Origin: JBJFCE01 sp051888775
GTDB taxonomy: Bacteria > Bacillota > Clostridia > Lachnospirales > Lachnospiraceae
Direction: 5' to 3'
DNA length: 64,000 bases
Assembly (NCBI GenBank): GCA_051888775.1
Contig: JBJFCE010000050.1
Location: 1 to 64,000 of the forward strand
This document shows, piece by piece, positions 18,964 to 28,032 of the stretch (positions are counted from its first letter, which is position 1; every line of letters begins with the position of its first letter). Below the pieces are notes generated by a model. It was given only the letters and a program-made list of their open reading frames with translations, ran no database searches and was not told where the DNA came from. Made by a program: the position numbers and the translations under genes.

Positions 18964-20152
18964 ATATTTCTATGATCTCCCTGCAATACTGATCAACGGT
19001 TGCAAAACGCATTTGATAACAATTCTTACTATATTCTTGTATCTTCTTCTCATCCTGCCACCAATCTCTTATTTTTGCTTCCAAATCATCTGCATTTCCT
19101 GCTTCAAACAATTCTCCGGTAATATTTTTCTTCAAAAGTTCAGGTATGCCGCCACGATCAGTAGCAAGCACCGGAGTTCCGCAGAGCTGACTTTCTATTA
19201 CGCTAAAAGGGCAATTCTCATACCACTCACTCGGAATCACGCAAAAAGCTGCCTGTGCAATCGTATGATATAACTCTTCACCACTAAGAAATCCTCTGTT
19301 TTCCACATTTGATCGGGCATTTACCATATCTTCCAAGGGTCCGCTTCCCGCAAACACAAACGGAATATCCGGCAGTCTGTCACATACCCTTAATAACGTT
19401 TCCACACCCTTTTCCTGACAGTATCTTCCAAAATAGATGACATATGGTTGTTCTTCCTTTTTGTCATACTTTGGAATTGTCCCAACAAAATTATGTTTTA
19501 CCAGAATTCTTCCGGAAAGATCAGGTGAACATTCCAGCTTCTTTTTCAAAAATTCACTCGGTGCAATAACGGTATCTATTTGTCTGTAAACATGGTTTTT
19601 CCGATAAACACCTGCCTCCAGGGTTCCCAGAATGCTTTTCGCAAAAGAGCCGTGAATACACCGATTCTTCATACAATTAACAGAACTTCCCTCAACACAC
19701 TTCGTACATAAAGTATGGTCCGGCTGCATCATTAAATGATTCGGGCACACCAATTGTGAATCATGCGCCGTATACACAATTTTTATTCTGTGTCCGGTCT
19801 TTGCTTCAAAATCCCGTATCTCATAGATGATGGATGGTGTAAGCTGAAAATTGAAATTATTTAAATGCACAACATCCGGCTCAAACTCCTTTAAAACAAT
19901 CCGGAGTTTTTTTCTGGCTTCCACAGAATACAGTATCCGAAAAGGATATGTTAATTTTTTCAATCCTTTCCCATGAAAGTCCGTATCCGATGTATACTGC
20001 CGGGCATGATTTCCCACAATTCTTCCTTCATGCTCCATGCCAAAGTACTGCACTTCATGCCCCATGCTCTGCAGTTGTTTTCCCAGCTCAAAGATATAGG
20101 TTTCCGATCCACCGTTAGGATGTAGAAATTTATTTACAATCAGTACCTTCAT
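18950..20152 (-). CDS. GT4 glycosyltransferase with cysteine-cluster insertion
   Basis: A 400-residue GT-B enzyme beginning MKVLIVNKFLHPNGGSETY. The donor half has IYFGRYCQEKGVETLLRV and CVIPSEWYENCPFSVIESQLCGTPVLAT. Between acceptor-side strands, near residues 135-165, is an insertion with six cysteines: LVCPNHL, TLCTKCVEG, NCMKNRCIHG. The same layout recurs in 41953-43134 and may bind a metal or form a compact loop. The ATG at 20152 has GGGAAAAA upstream; the frame to 20182 would lie inside the fusion gene before it. It follows the GT26-GT4 fusion with a 23-base overlap. Confidence 0.83.
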   Translation of the reverse strand: MKVLIVNKFLHPNGGSETYIFELGKQLQSMGHEVQYFGMEHEGRIVGNHARQYTSDTDFHGKGLKKLTYPFRILYSVEARKKLRIVLKEFEPDVVHLNNFNFQLTPSIIYEIRDFEAKTGHRIKIVYTAHDSQLVCPNHLMMQPDHTLCTKCVEGSSVNCMKNRCIHGSFAKSILGTLEAGVYRKNHVYRQIDTVIAPSEFLKKKLECSPDLSGRILVKHNFVGTIPKYDKKEEQPYVIYFGRYCQEKGVETLLRVCDRLPDIPFVFAGSGPLEDMVNARSNVENRGFLSGEELYHTIAQAAFCVIPSEWYENCPFSVIESQLCGTPVLATDRGGIPELLKKNITGELFEAGNADDLEAKIRDWWQDEKKIQEYSKNCYQMRFATVDQYCREIIEIYEES

Positions 20153-22067
20153 TCTTTTTCCCTTTCTTTTTCTTTGAAGCATATAATACTTCCGTACGGT
20201 TTACTACATCTTCCCAGTTATACTTACTGCAAATAAAATCCGCACTCTGTTCTTTATATTCTTTTACATTTTCCGGATGAGAAAGCAGATATTCCAGCTT
20301 TTCTTTTAAGTCCGCAACATCTCCCTGCCTAAAAGAAACCGCATGATCTTCCACTACTTCCGTATTTTCCTTGATATCGCTGACAAGGCAGCAATTCCCA
20401 TAACTCATAGCTTCCAAAAGTGTCAATGCCATTCCTTCTATGTCACTCGGTAATACAAACAAATAGGCATTGGAATATAGTTCTTCCAGAACACGTCCCT
20501 GCACAAAATCCGTCATGATAATGCGATCGTCTTTTGCCGCCATTTCCTGCATCTGTTTCATATAAGCAACGGAATGACTGCTTCCACCTGCGATGACCAG
20601 TCTTTTATCGGTCTGGATCGCTTCAAAAGCCTCGATCAGATAATGCAAGCCCTTTTCCGGAACCAGTCTCGCAAGAAACAAGATATATCCATCCTTCTCC
20701 AGTCCGTATTTTTCTTTTATGACATTAACTTCTCTTCTTACAGGTCTTGAAATACCGTTTGGGATAAAATGCGTCTCCCGCCCATAAGTATCCAAAAAAT
20801 ATTGCTGTACGTTCTTAGACAGAACGATCACTTCATCTGCATGCTTTGCAGCCATTTTTTCTCCGAACTTTAAAACTTTTGAAGCAAAATTTCCCCATTT
20901 TGCCCGCTGCCAGTCAAGCCCGTGAATCGTAGCAACGACTCTGATCCCGAACAGCTTGGGGATAAAAAGCGTTGCACAGGGACCTTCCGCATGATAATGG
21001 ATCACATCATAACCGCCGAACAAAGCCCGCAACGTTGCCAGTGTGGAATAAACAATGGCATTCAGCTTTCCGTTCTTAAATGTAGGAATAATGATAATTC
21101 TGATTCCGTTATAATATTTTTTCCTGCTATTTCCGAAATCCTTTCCCGACACATGATAGCCAGAACGATTATAAGCTTCTACTTCATATCCCTGTTCCGT
21201 CAGTCTTGTAGACAGTTCTTCTACCACAACCTCTACGCCGCCTTCTCTTGAAGGAATGCGCTTGTGGCCGATCATTGCAACCTTCAGCTTACGATTTTTC
21301 TTCCGCTGTCTGCGCATCTCACGTGTTTCTTTTGAGGTGTTCCATATAAAAGAAAAATTCGTATCCAAATATCTGACGATCAGTCTCTTCGGATCCTGCA
21401 TGATCCGGTACAGCCACTCAAGACACAACTCCTGCATCCAATGCGGTGCGCGCTTGACCGTTCCCGCTTCAAAATCAAAAGCAGCGCCAACTCCCAGCAT
21501 CACGCCGTTTATTTTATCTTTATGATCATACATCCACCTTTCCTGTTTTGGCGCACCAAGTGCCACCCAGACAAAGTCCGGCTTTGCTTCGTTTATTTTA
21601 TCGATAATTTCTTTATCTTCATCTTCCGTTAAAGGTCGAAACGGCGGAGAATACATCCCTGCAATCTGTAAATAAGGATATTTCTTTTGCAGCTGTATTT
21701 TCAATTTTTCCAATGTTTCTTCTGTACTTCCGTAAAAATAATGACGATATCCCTTTGTTTCGGACAATTCAAACATTTTGGGCATCAGATCCGGTCCCGG
21801 TACTCTTCCGGCTTCAATGAATCCGCGTCTTTTGCTTACTATGGACAACGGCTTTCCGTCAGGCAGTGCCATTGCCGCACTGTTTTGTACATTCCGATAT
21901 TCTTCGTCCCGATATGCCATAACTGTCGTATGAACATTCGATACGCAGATATACTGTCCGCGAAGTTCCTCCAGATTGTCAGACAAATATGCTATGGTAT
22001 CCTGCATATTTGTGACATTGATATTGGTTTTTAAAATTGTACAGTATTTTTTATCTGACAGTTCCAT
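20130..22067 (-). CDS. Bifunctional glycosyltransferase: WecG/TagA (GT26) domain fused to GT4 domain
   Basis: A protein of about 645 residues made of two complete enzymes. Residues about 10-225 are a GT26 domain: KTNINVTNM, ALPDGKPLSIVSKRRG, HYFYGSTEETLEKL, DFVWVALGAPKQERWM and GVGAAFDFEAGTVKRAPHWM are the WecG/TagA/CpsF blocks. After a basic linker (EMRRQRKKNRKLK) a GT4 domain starts at about 265 with VAMIGHKRIPSREGGVEVVVE and ends with PSDIEGMALTLLEAMSYG. GT26 enzymes add ManNAc-type sugars to lipid-linked GlcNAc; the GT4 half would add the next sugar. The start is uncertain: ATG at 22067 fits the family N-terminus, while ATG at 22115 overlaps the upstream gene. Neither site is strong. Confidence 0.85.
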   Translation of the reverse strand: MELSDKKYCTILKTNINVTNMQDTIAYLSDNLEELRGQYICVSNVHTTVMAYRDEEYRNVQNSAAMALPDGKPLSIVSKRRGFIEAGRVPGPDLMPKMFELSETKGYRHYFYGSTEETLEKLKIQLQKKYPYLQIAGMYSPPFRPLTEDEDKEIIDKINEAKPDFVWVALGAPKQERWMYDHKDKINGVMLGVGAAFDFEAGTVKRAPHWMQELCLEWLYRIMQDPKRLIVRYLDTNFSFIWNTSKETREMRRQRKKNRKLKVAMIGHKRIPSREGGVEVVVEELSTRLTEQGYEVEAYNRSGYHVSGKDFGNSRKKYYNGIRIIIIPTFKNGKLNAIVYSTLATLRALFGGYDVIHYHAEGPCATLFIPKLFGIRVVATIHGLDWQRAKWGNFASKVLKFGEKMAAKHADEVIVLSKNVQQYFLDTYGRETHFIPNGISRPVRREVNVIKEKYGLEKDGYILFLARLVPEKGLHYLIEAFEAIQTDKRLVIAGGSSHSVAYMKQMQEMAAKDDRIIMTDFVQGRVLEELYSNAYLFVLPSDIEGMALTLLEAMSYGNCCLVSDIKENTEVVEDHAVSFRQGDVADLKEKLEYLLSHPENVKEYKEQSADFICSKYNWEDVVNRTEVLYASKKKKGKKNEGTDCK

Positions 22068-22083
22068 CAAATACCAGCTTTCT

Positions 22084-23010
22084 TTAAGAATTTGTCTGCT
22101 GCTGTCTATACTCATGTTTCCATTTCCGGTAAATCATATGCGCAGGCAACAACAGCATCAGAAATAACAGCTTCTGATTGATATCCTCTCTCAATTCCCT
22201 TGATCGTATCCCTGCAAACTTTCCATATATGATATATAATAGCATCATTTTCACTTTCACTTTAAAGCATACCTTGGGATCTGATAAATACACTTGTGAT
22301 CTGTGCATCATCCCTCTGGGCGAATGGATTTTCATGGCACGCCCTGTTCTGGTCAGTCCCCCTTCCAGATATTCGCTGATATACGTGCACTGATTGATAT
22401 GCACCATTTGGTAGGGACCGGACATCTGCATCCACACCAGATCCTCCGGCAGGAATTTTTCGCCGTCATACTCCGGAAACGGATATTGTTTCAAAATATC
22501 CGTATAAAAAACCTCTGCCTTGTCTCCTCCGATATTACCGTTAATCCTGATATCACGGAAAGCGGCTATTTCTTCATCCTTCTTAAAATACGCCGTATTT
22601 ACGGTTCCATCCTCATAACAGCGCAAAAAGGAATATCCGCACAAATGCTGCTCTGTCTTATATTTCTGATGATACTGTAATATCATCTCGATTGCATCGA
22701 CCGGCAGAAAATCATCGCTGTCAACGATATAAGTCAAAGGTGTCTCAATCTGTGCAATTCCTCTGTTTAATGCTCTATGCTTACCGCCGTTTTCCTGTTT
22801 TTGATATTGTATAGTGATCCTGTTTTCCTGTTGGAACTCTTGCATCACCTGCTCTGTATCATCATTGCTCCCGTCATCAATAACCAGCCAGATAAACTCC
22901 TGACAGCTTTGATTTACCAAACTGTCATACAGTCGTTTTAATAAAGCCGCACGATTATACGTTGGTGTCAGAACCGTAATGAGTTTTTCATTCCATCCTT
23001 CCGTTTTCAT
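22084..23010 (-). CDS. GT2 glycosyltransferase
   Basis: A 308-residue GT-A fold enzyme starting KLITVLTPTYNRAALLKRLY. It carries LVIDDGSNDDTEQVM for nucleotide binding, ENGGKHRALNRGI and the DxD-type metal site IVDSDDFLPVDA. The C-terminal part (LPEDLVWMQMSGPYQM onward) is acceptor-specific. It transfers a sugar, usually with inversion, on the cytosolic side. The start at 23010 overlaps the end of the fucosyltransferase gene by 23 bases; the longer frame to 23058 lies wholly inside that gene and has no advantage. The sugar donor is unknown. Confidence 0.85.
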   Translation of the reverse strand: MKTEGWNEKLITVLTPTYNRAALLKRLYDSLVNQSCQEFIWLVIDDGSNDDTEQVMQEFQQENRITIQYQKQENGGKHRALNRGIAQIETPLTYIVDSDDFLPVDAIEMILQYHQKYKTEQHLCGYSFLRCYEDGTVNTAYFKKDEEIAAFRDIRINGNIGGDKAEVFYTDILKQYPFPEYDGEKFLPEDLVWMQMSGPYQMVHINQCTYISEYLEGGLTRTGRAMKIHSPRGMMHRSQVYLSDPKVCFKVKVKMMLLYIIYGKFAGIRSRELREDINQKLLFLMLLLPAHMIYRKWKHEYRQQQTNS

Positions 23011-23926
23011 CAATAAACGTCCATCCCTTCCAAAGTTCCTCCATCTGCGTCCTGTCAAACACCTGCGAATTCTTATGCTTTGCCGGACGTATCAGGATCT
23101 TATCCTCATGCCCATTCAAGCGCGCCCCCCAGAAGCTGAAGGTACTGTTGGCACAGATATTGTGACGGCAGCAGCTCATCAGATAAATATCATAAAAGCT
23201 GTCCTTTCCGGTGTTCCAATCCACATAAGAATACTCCGGTCCGCGATAATGCTCTTTCACATAATCCTGATCGTCCGAAAAGATATAAAAATGTGCATCC
23301 GGCACCTGCCGTTTGATCACTTCCATCGCTGCCTGATAATATGCTTCCGTACAGATTCCGCCAAACATCTCGCGGTTGACCGCATCCAGATAATCCCCTC
23401 TTCGGATATGAATGCTGACAGCATGTTCGTTTGCCATACGCTCCGCTGTCTCCCGGTTCTTCCGCGCCGTTTGTGAGTCCTCTCCGGCAAAGCTCAGACT
23501 CTTCGGAAAACGAATATCCTCGCGAAGCTTCGGGAGAATATCCGCATAATATTTTTCACAGGCAAAATAGCCTTCCAGATAATGATCCTTTCCATCACTC
23601 ACAAAGTCAAAAAGCTCCGGATGATACATCGCACTTTCTACAAAACGCGGATTCTTAGCGGGAACCAGCTTATAATGCACTTTTCGCAAAAAGCTGCCGT
23701 TTCCCGTCACCTGCTCTTTTTCCCTTGATGTGCAGACATCATAAGAAAGCCCTTCAAAATAATCCAGCTCCAGTTCTCTTTTCGCATAAGCATCTTTCTG
23801 GTTTTCCTTGTCGGTATACCAGCTGATATCCAGCTTAGCATATGCTCCCATACTTTTCAATTTTCGATATAGGGCGTACTGCTGTAACTGATTTCCCAGT
23901 CCGCCCGCAACATGTACGATAATCAT
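22988..23926 (-). CDS. Alpha-1,2-fucosyltransferase (GT11)
   Basis: A 312-residue cytosolic enzyme with the GT11 blocks in order: MIIVHVAGGLGNQLQQYALY at the N-terminus, SIHIRRGDYLD (the HxRRxD donor-binding motif), FYIFSDDQDYV and NSTFSFWGARLN. GT11 enzymes move L-fucose from GDP-fucose to the 2-position of galactose-type acceptors. The ATG at 23926 has GGAAGG upstream and begins exactly at the family N-terminus; the open frame to 24094 would overlap the GH105-like gene. No GDP-fucose biosynthesis gene is in the window, so the donor must come from elsewhere. The partial fucose mutarotase gene at 1-82 hints at fucose salvage nearby. Confidence 0.88.
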   Translation of the reverse strand: MIIVHVAGGLGNQLQQYALYRKLKSMGAYAKLDISWYTDKENQKDAYAKRELELDYFEGLSYDVCTSREKEQVTGNGSFLRKVHYKLVPAKNPRFVESAMYHPELFDFVSDGKDHYLEGYFACEKYYADILPKLREDIRFPKSLSFAGEDSQTARKNRETAERMANEHAVSIHIRRGDYLDAVNREMFGGICTEAYYQAAMEVIKRQVPDAHFYIFSDDQDYVKEHYRGPEYSYVDWNTGKDSFYDIYLMSCCRHNICANSTFSFWGARLNGHEDKILIRPAKHKNSQVFDRTQMEELWKGWTFIDENGRME

Positions 23927-23958
23927 AGGCTTCCTTCCGCTTTGTATTCTTCCTTTTG

Positions 23959-25077
23959 TCATTCTCCCATAAACAAAACCGCACAGGTCATAGCAACTCC
24001 CCACGGATAAGTGCCATACACCTGCGGATACTGTGCAAATCCCATACACTCTGCAAGGGACTGCCCAACAGTCCCGTTCTTGATCAGACTGCAAAGTCCC
24101 TGTTCACCATGCTTTACCGCTTCGCGGTATTCCTCTTTCAAAATACCTCTTTGCATCCCCTGCTTTGCCGCATAGAGGATCATCGCCGTTGCAGAAGTAT
24201 CTGAAGGTCCTTCCACCGCCTGCAGCTGCCATGCAAATAATCCGTCCTCTTTCTGATAAGAAAATGCTGTCCGAAGCAATTGCTCAAACTGCTGTCTCAA
24301 TCCTTCTGCCTGATCTCTTGCTAAAGTTGTCTCCTGCATCAAATACTGCAGACTGCCGGACAGTGCCATGAGAAGCCAGCCGACCGCTCTGCCCCAGCCG
24401 ATGATACCCATCTTCTCTCCGGAGACCAGATCATATCCATGATACGGCAAACCGGTCGCCTCGTCCATGCCTTTCGCCATAAAGTTCTGCAGAAGCCTAA
24501 GACTCATCTGCGCATAGTGTTCCCCGCTCTGCATCCGGTCGATATGCACAAGCATCGGGCACACCATCCCGAGAGCATCCACATAGACATGTGTCGGATT
24601 CCCCTGTCGGTAGATCAGGCTGCCGTCATATGACACTGTCGGATATTTCTCATCCATCAATTGCCGCGTGATATCTCTGCTTGTTCCTACATATGCCGCA
24701 AGCTTCTCGGCTGCCCGCAGATACTCTTCTTTTCCGTTTAACCGGTACAGATATAAGAGCGCTTCACCGTTCATGACATTATCGGCATAATAAACCGGCA
24801 CACCGGCTTTTAAATAACAGTCCGCATATGCCTCCAGTGTCTGTAACGCCTCAGCAGAACCGATTGCTTTATGTGCCTCCATAAGCGCATAAGACAACAT
24901 GGCATGCGGCCAGAAAAAACGATCCATCGGTGCTGTTTTTTTGCCCATGCACTTTTTCAGCATATCCTTGAGCCTCATTTTCGCCGTATAGACAGGGTAT
25001 GTCTGTATCTGACGCGTAACCGTGTCAAGCAGCTGCTCCCTTAACTGTATTCTGTTCTGATTTCTCATTTCATCCAT
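23959..25077 (-). CDS. GH105/GH88-like (YteR-type) unsaturated glycuronyl hydrolase family protein
   Basis: A 372-residue all-alpha (alpha/alpha)6-barrel type protein. Blocks are MDRFFWPHAMLSYALMEA, YYADNVMNGEALLYLYRL, THVYVDALGMVCPMLVHI, GIIGWGRAVGWLLMALSG, SDTSATAMILYAAKQG and YGTYPWGVAMTCAVLF. The WGRAVGW and VDALGM segments are the hallmark of GH105, whose known members remove unsaturated uronic acids left by polysaccharide lyases. There is no secretion signal, so it would act in the cytosol. A hydrolase inside an assembly operon is unexpected. It may trim imported fragments or have been recruited to another role. It lies between the Wzx and fucosyltransferase genes in the same direction. 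Confidence 0.78.
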   Translation of the reverse strand: MDEMRNQNRIQLREQLLDTVTRQIQTYPVYTAKMRLKDMLKKCMGKKTAPMDRFFWPHAMLSYALMEAHKAIGSAEALQTLEAYADCYLKAGVPVYYADNVMNGEALLYLYRLNGKEEYLRAAEKLAAYVGTSRDITRQLMDEKYPTVSYDGSLIYRQGNPTHVYVDALGMVCPMLVHIDRMQSGEHYAQMSLRLLQNFMAKGMDEATGLPYHGYDLVSGEKMGIIGWGRAVGWLLMALSGSLQYLMQETTLARDQAEGLRQQFEQLLRTAFSYQKEDGLFAWQLQAVEGPSDTSATAMILYAAKQGMQRGILKEEYREAVKHGEQGLCSLIKNGTVGQSLAECMGFAQYPQVYGTYPWGVAMTCAVLFMGE

Positions 25078-25143
25078 TTCAAATCACCCTGTTACATATC
25101 GATTCCATATAATGCTACATTGATCCAAGATAACAGTTTCCTG

Positions 25144-26655
25144 CTATCTGCGTCTGATAAGCTTCCACAAATACCGAAACTCCTCACAGTGTCCGAACAC
25201 CGCCAGAAAGATCGCATTATACACTACGGTGATAATGACAACCATAACCGCAAAACCAAGGAACGTTACTTCCGGCATTACCACGCGGCTGATACCATAG
25301 ATGCACGCCGCCGATATCACCAACGTGAGCAGATACTTGACCGAATCCGCAAAATAGCTCCATGCCGATCTGTCAAAGCACGTCTTATAAATAATGATCG
25401 GCTTTGTGATATTGGCAATGAGTCCCGATACAATCGTTCCGATATAGACGCCGATCAGCCCGATCTTGCGCACCAATACGATCGAAACCACCAGATTCAC
25501 TGCCCCTTGGATCAATGCCAGATATTTATCCTGTTCAAAAACACCTGCTGCCGTCTTATAATTTGACAGCACGATCCTATCTCCTTTGAAATAATAGTCA
25601 AACAGGATACAGCCGACGATTGCTCCCGACAAGAGCCAGCCTTTCCCAAGCCACAGCTCCACAAGCGGTGACAGCAGGATCCAGAAGCCGATTGCCGAAA
25701 ATCCATAGATCCAGCAGGCAAAGAAACGGTATACCTTAAACATGGCAAACTGCTTTTCCTTATTCTCCGTTGCTATCAGGTTCCCAAAGCTGGAAATGAC
25801 CGAGTTGAAGATGATATTGACAAACCCGGATACAGAGTTGATGACATAGTTATAATTATCCACCACACCGACCAGCGCAACACTGACGAAGGAAGAAATA
25901 ATGATACTGTCCGTCTGTAATCTTGCCACGTCACCGACCTTATGGAATACCAGTGCCTTGGTTTTATGAATAACCTCATCGGTCTCTTCTTTTGCCAGCT
26001 TGACAACGTTCTTATCCTTTAAATACGGATAGCAATGGTTTAAGTATTGATTGACAAAAATCTTCTGCGCCAGCTCTACGCCTGCTGCCGTCAGCAGATA
26101 TACCATGAAATTTTCCGTTAAAACCAGCGCAATGATCTGTAATACTACCGTGACCAGCTTGGTAAGCGTCGCAATATTGGTCTGAATATAATTCTTCTGC
26201 TCGGCATTGACAAGACTGTATTTGTAAGATACAAAGTATGTACTTACCGTATTGAACAGAAAAATATAATAATAGATCGTCAATTCCTTCACGGAATATG
26301 TTCCGGGATTTTTTATAATATAGCGTAAAAAAGGAGAAATACAGATTCCGATAACCGCAACGACTACCGCAATACTGTAGTAAGCCTTTTTGTATAACTG
26401 CATATAGGATTTGATCTTTTCGGTGTCTTTTTCCGCCACCGGAGCATACAGGCTGTAATTGAGTGCCGTCCCGATCCCGAGTTCCGCAAGGGACAGAATG
26501 GACAAAACCCCTGTATACAACCCATTGACACCTAACAGTGTTTCGTCCAGTTTCATAATAAAAACACTGCGAAGGATAAATCCCAGTATCATGGATGCAA
26601 TATTCCCGATGTAGCCAAAGGCGATATTCTTCGCCGCATGCCTTACTCTGCCCAT
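25144..26655 (-). CDS. wzx: Wzx-type oligosaccharide flippase (MOP superfamily)
   Basis: A 503-residue protein with 12-14 transmembrane helices and little soluble sequence. The N-terminal block NIAFGYIGNIASMILGFILR then ETLLGVNGLYTGVLSILSLAELGIGTAL is characteristic of Wzx/RfbX polysaccharide transporters. Such proteins turn undecaprenyl-linked repeat units to the outer face, feeding Wzy. Its start overlaps the end of the pyruvyl transferase gene by 13 bases. It is the only MOP flippase in the window, beside two ABC exporters. The 66 bases after the GH105 start contain nothing notable. Confidence 0.87.
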   Translation of the reverse strand: MGRVRHAAKNIAFGYIGNIASMILGFILRSVFIMKLDETLLGVNGLYTGVLSILSLAELGIGTALNYSLYAPVAEKDTEKIKSYMQLYKKAYYSIAVVVAVIGICISPFLRYIIKNPGTYSVKELTIYYYIFLFNTVSTYFVSYKYSLVNAEQKNYIQTNIATLTKLVTVVLQIIALVLTENFMVYLLTAAGVELAQKIFVNQYLNHCYPYLKDKNVVKLAKEETDEVIHKTKALVFHKVGDVARLQTDSIIISSFVSVALVGVVDNYNYVINSVSGFVNIIFNSVISSFGNLIATENKEKQFAMFKVYRFFACWIYGFSAIGFWILLSPLVELWLGKGWLLSGAIVGCILFDYYFKGDRIVLSNYKTAAGVFEQDKYLALIQGAVNLVVSIVLVRKIGLIGVYIGTIVSGLIANITKPIIIYKTCFDRSAWSYFADSVKYLLTLVISAACIYGISRVVMPEVTFLGFAVMVVIITVVYNAIFLAVFGHCEEFRYLWKLIRRR

Positions 26656-27827
26656 GTGTTGATCAGTTCTCCTGCTTCCTTTGCCCTCTTGATATAACCG
26701 GGCATGATTTTCGTTAAGTGATTTCTCTGCGTCTCCTCATTTTGCAACAGCCAGCGGAATGCCTGCAGCAGTTCTTCCGGCTCCTGCAGCTTCTGTACCG
26801 GAAGCACATATTGCTCTTCTGTGCCAAACAGATCTTTTGCAATCCCTCTTGCTTTCACGGAATATCCGACTACCAGAGTCGGAACACAGCAGGAATATGC
26901 TGCAATTGTTGCGTGTGTCCTTGCTCCGATGAACAATCGGCAGCTTGCAATATATCCTTTCAACTGTTGACAGTCGTGGTCTTCGATCATGCAGATTCGT
27001 TCCAGTTCTTCCTTTGTCATGGAAGATGCACATCTGTCATACAGCTCCCGGAGCGGCTTTCTGTCATCATCGTTTTTCCAGACGACATGCGGAATCAGCG
27101 CCACATTCATATCCGTTTCTGCAATGATGTAGCGGATCAGTCTTTCATAATTGCAAAGTGTGATGCCTTCCACCTGTTCATTTCGGATGATCATGGGACT
27201 GATATTGATCCCGACCGTATTTCCTTTGATGAAATTCTCGGGAAGCGCTGCCCGTACAGGCTCCAGACTGAATGCCGGATCGGGATACAGCTTCACATTC
27301 TCCGTAATGCCTGCATCTGACAGTGCTTTTGCCGTCAGAGGCTCTCTTGCAACGATCAGGTCATAGCGCTTCATATCGTCGATCACATCCGCGCGTTTTA
27401 AAAGCTCCGGCTCAATGGAACAGCCCCACAGCACGGTCCGGCTGCCCTGCCTGTGAAACATCCGGTTACTCTGGATCAGCTCGTCCACGATTTCGGGATA
27501 GCAATAATTATCCCCGCCGATGGAAATATAAAGCGGCACCCGATGTTTTCCCCTGACATCCCGGAAACGGTATCGCATAAAGGATTCCCGATCCTTTGTC
27601 AGTTTCCGCCATGCATAATATGCAATATGAGCAAGCTTGTGCTCTCTGATCTTTCGCTCCTCCAAGACATCACACAAGGCTCCGAGCGTGTATTTACGAT
27701 CTTCTGCTTCGCTGTTTGTCACAAGCAGCACCTGTTTTTTTAACATATGGCAGGTACTATTTACGATCGCCTCGCAGCCATGATTCCCGCTCCCGCCATG
27801 CATATACATTACAATTTTTTCCTGCAT
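26643..27827 (-). CDS. Polysaccharide pyruvyl transferase family protein
   Basis: A 394-residue cytosolic protein of the CsaB/WcaK family. The N-terminus has MHGGSGNHGCEAIVNST, the glycine-rich NHG-EA motif. The middle shows VLWGCSIEPELL and DLIVAREPLTAKALSDAG, and the C-terminal donor-binding part contains FIGARTHATIAAYSCCVPTLVVGYSVKARGI. Members transfer pyruvate from phosphoenolpyruvate to make sugar ketals, although some act as glycosyltransferases. The start at 27827 has AGAGG 7 nt upstream. This ribosome binding site begins only a few bases after the end of repeat element E1, so the element forms this gene's leader. Confidence 0.85.
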   Translation of the reverse strand: MQEKIVMYMHGGSGNHGCEAIVNSTCHMLKKQVLLVTNSEAEDRKYTLGALCDVLEERKIREHKLAHIAYYAWRKLTKDRESFMRYRFRDVRGKHRVPLYISIGGDNYCYPEIVDELIQSNRMFHRQGSRTVLWGCSIEPELLKRADVIDDMKRYDLIVAREPLTAKALSDAGITENVKLYPDPAFSLEPVRAALPENFIKGNTVGINISPMIIRNEQVEGITLCNYERLIRYIIAETDMNVALIPHVVWKNDDDRKPLRELYDRCASSMTKEELERICMIEDHDCQQLKGYIASCRLFIGARTHATIAAYSCCVPTLVVGYSVKARGIAKDLFGTEEQYVLPVQKLQEPEELLQAFRWLLQNEETQRNHLTKIMPGYIKRAKEAGELINTWAE

Positions 27828-27846
27828 AGGATATCCTCTTTCCCGC

Positions 27847-28024
27847 AACAGTTCAGCCTGAGAAGGAGCCGGAAGGGTATGCTTGTGTATCCGGCGGCCC
27901 TTTGAAAACGCCGGTACTTAGCGAGGTATTATCGAGCTTAGTACCGCTACATTTGAAACGGAGCGGGAGCGTGCCGCAGGATACACAAGCATACCCTTCC
28001 GGCTCCTTCTCAGGCTGAACTGTT
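27847..28024. repeat. Element E1: long-armed hairpin with conserved core (type II)
   Basis: Arms at 27847-27892 and 27979-28024 are perfect reverse complements over 46 bp. They enclose an 86-nt core at 27893-27978. The core holds a secondary hairpin (CGGTACT... facing ...AGTACCG, 27912-27946, with a T-T mismatch) and, beside the right arm, GC-GGGA-GC at 27963-27970, a potential GNRA tetraloop on the plus strand. The element fills the whole gap: 8 bases after the stop of the GT2 gene and 19 before the next ATG. No U-tract follows the minus-strand side, so it is not a classical terminator. The core matches E4 and E6 directly and E2, E3 and E5 in reverse orientation. Confidence 0.85.
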
Positions 28025-28032
28025 ACTCTTTC

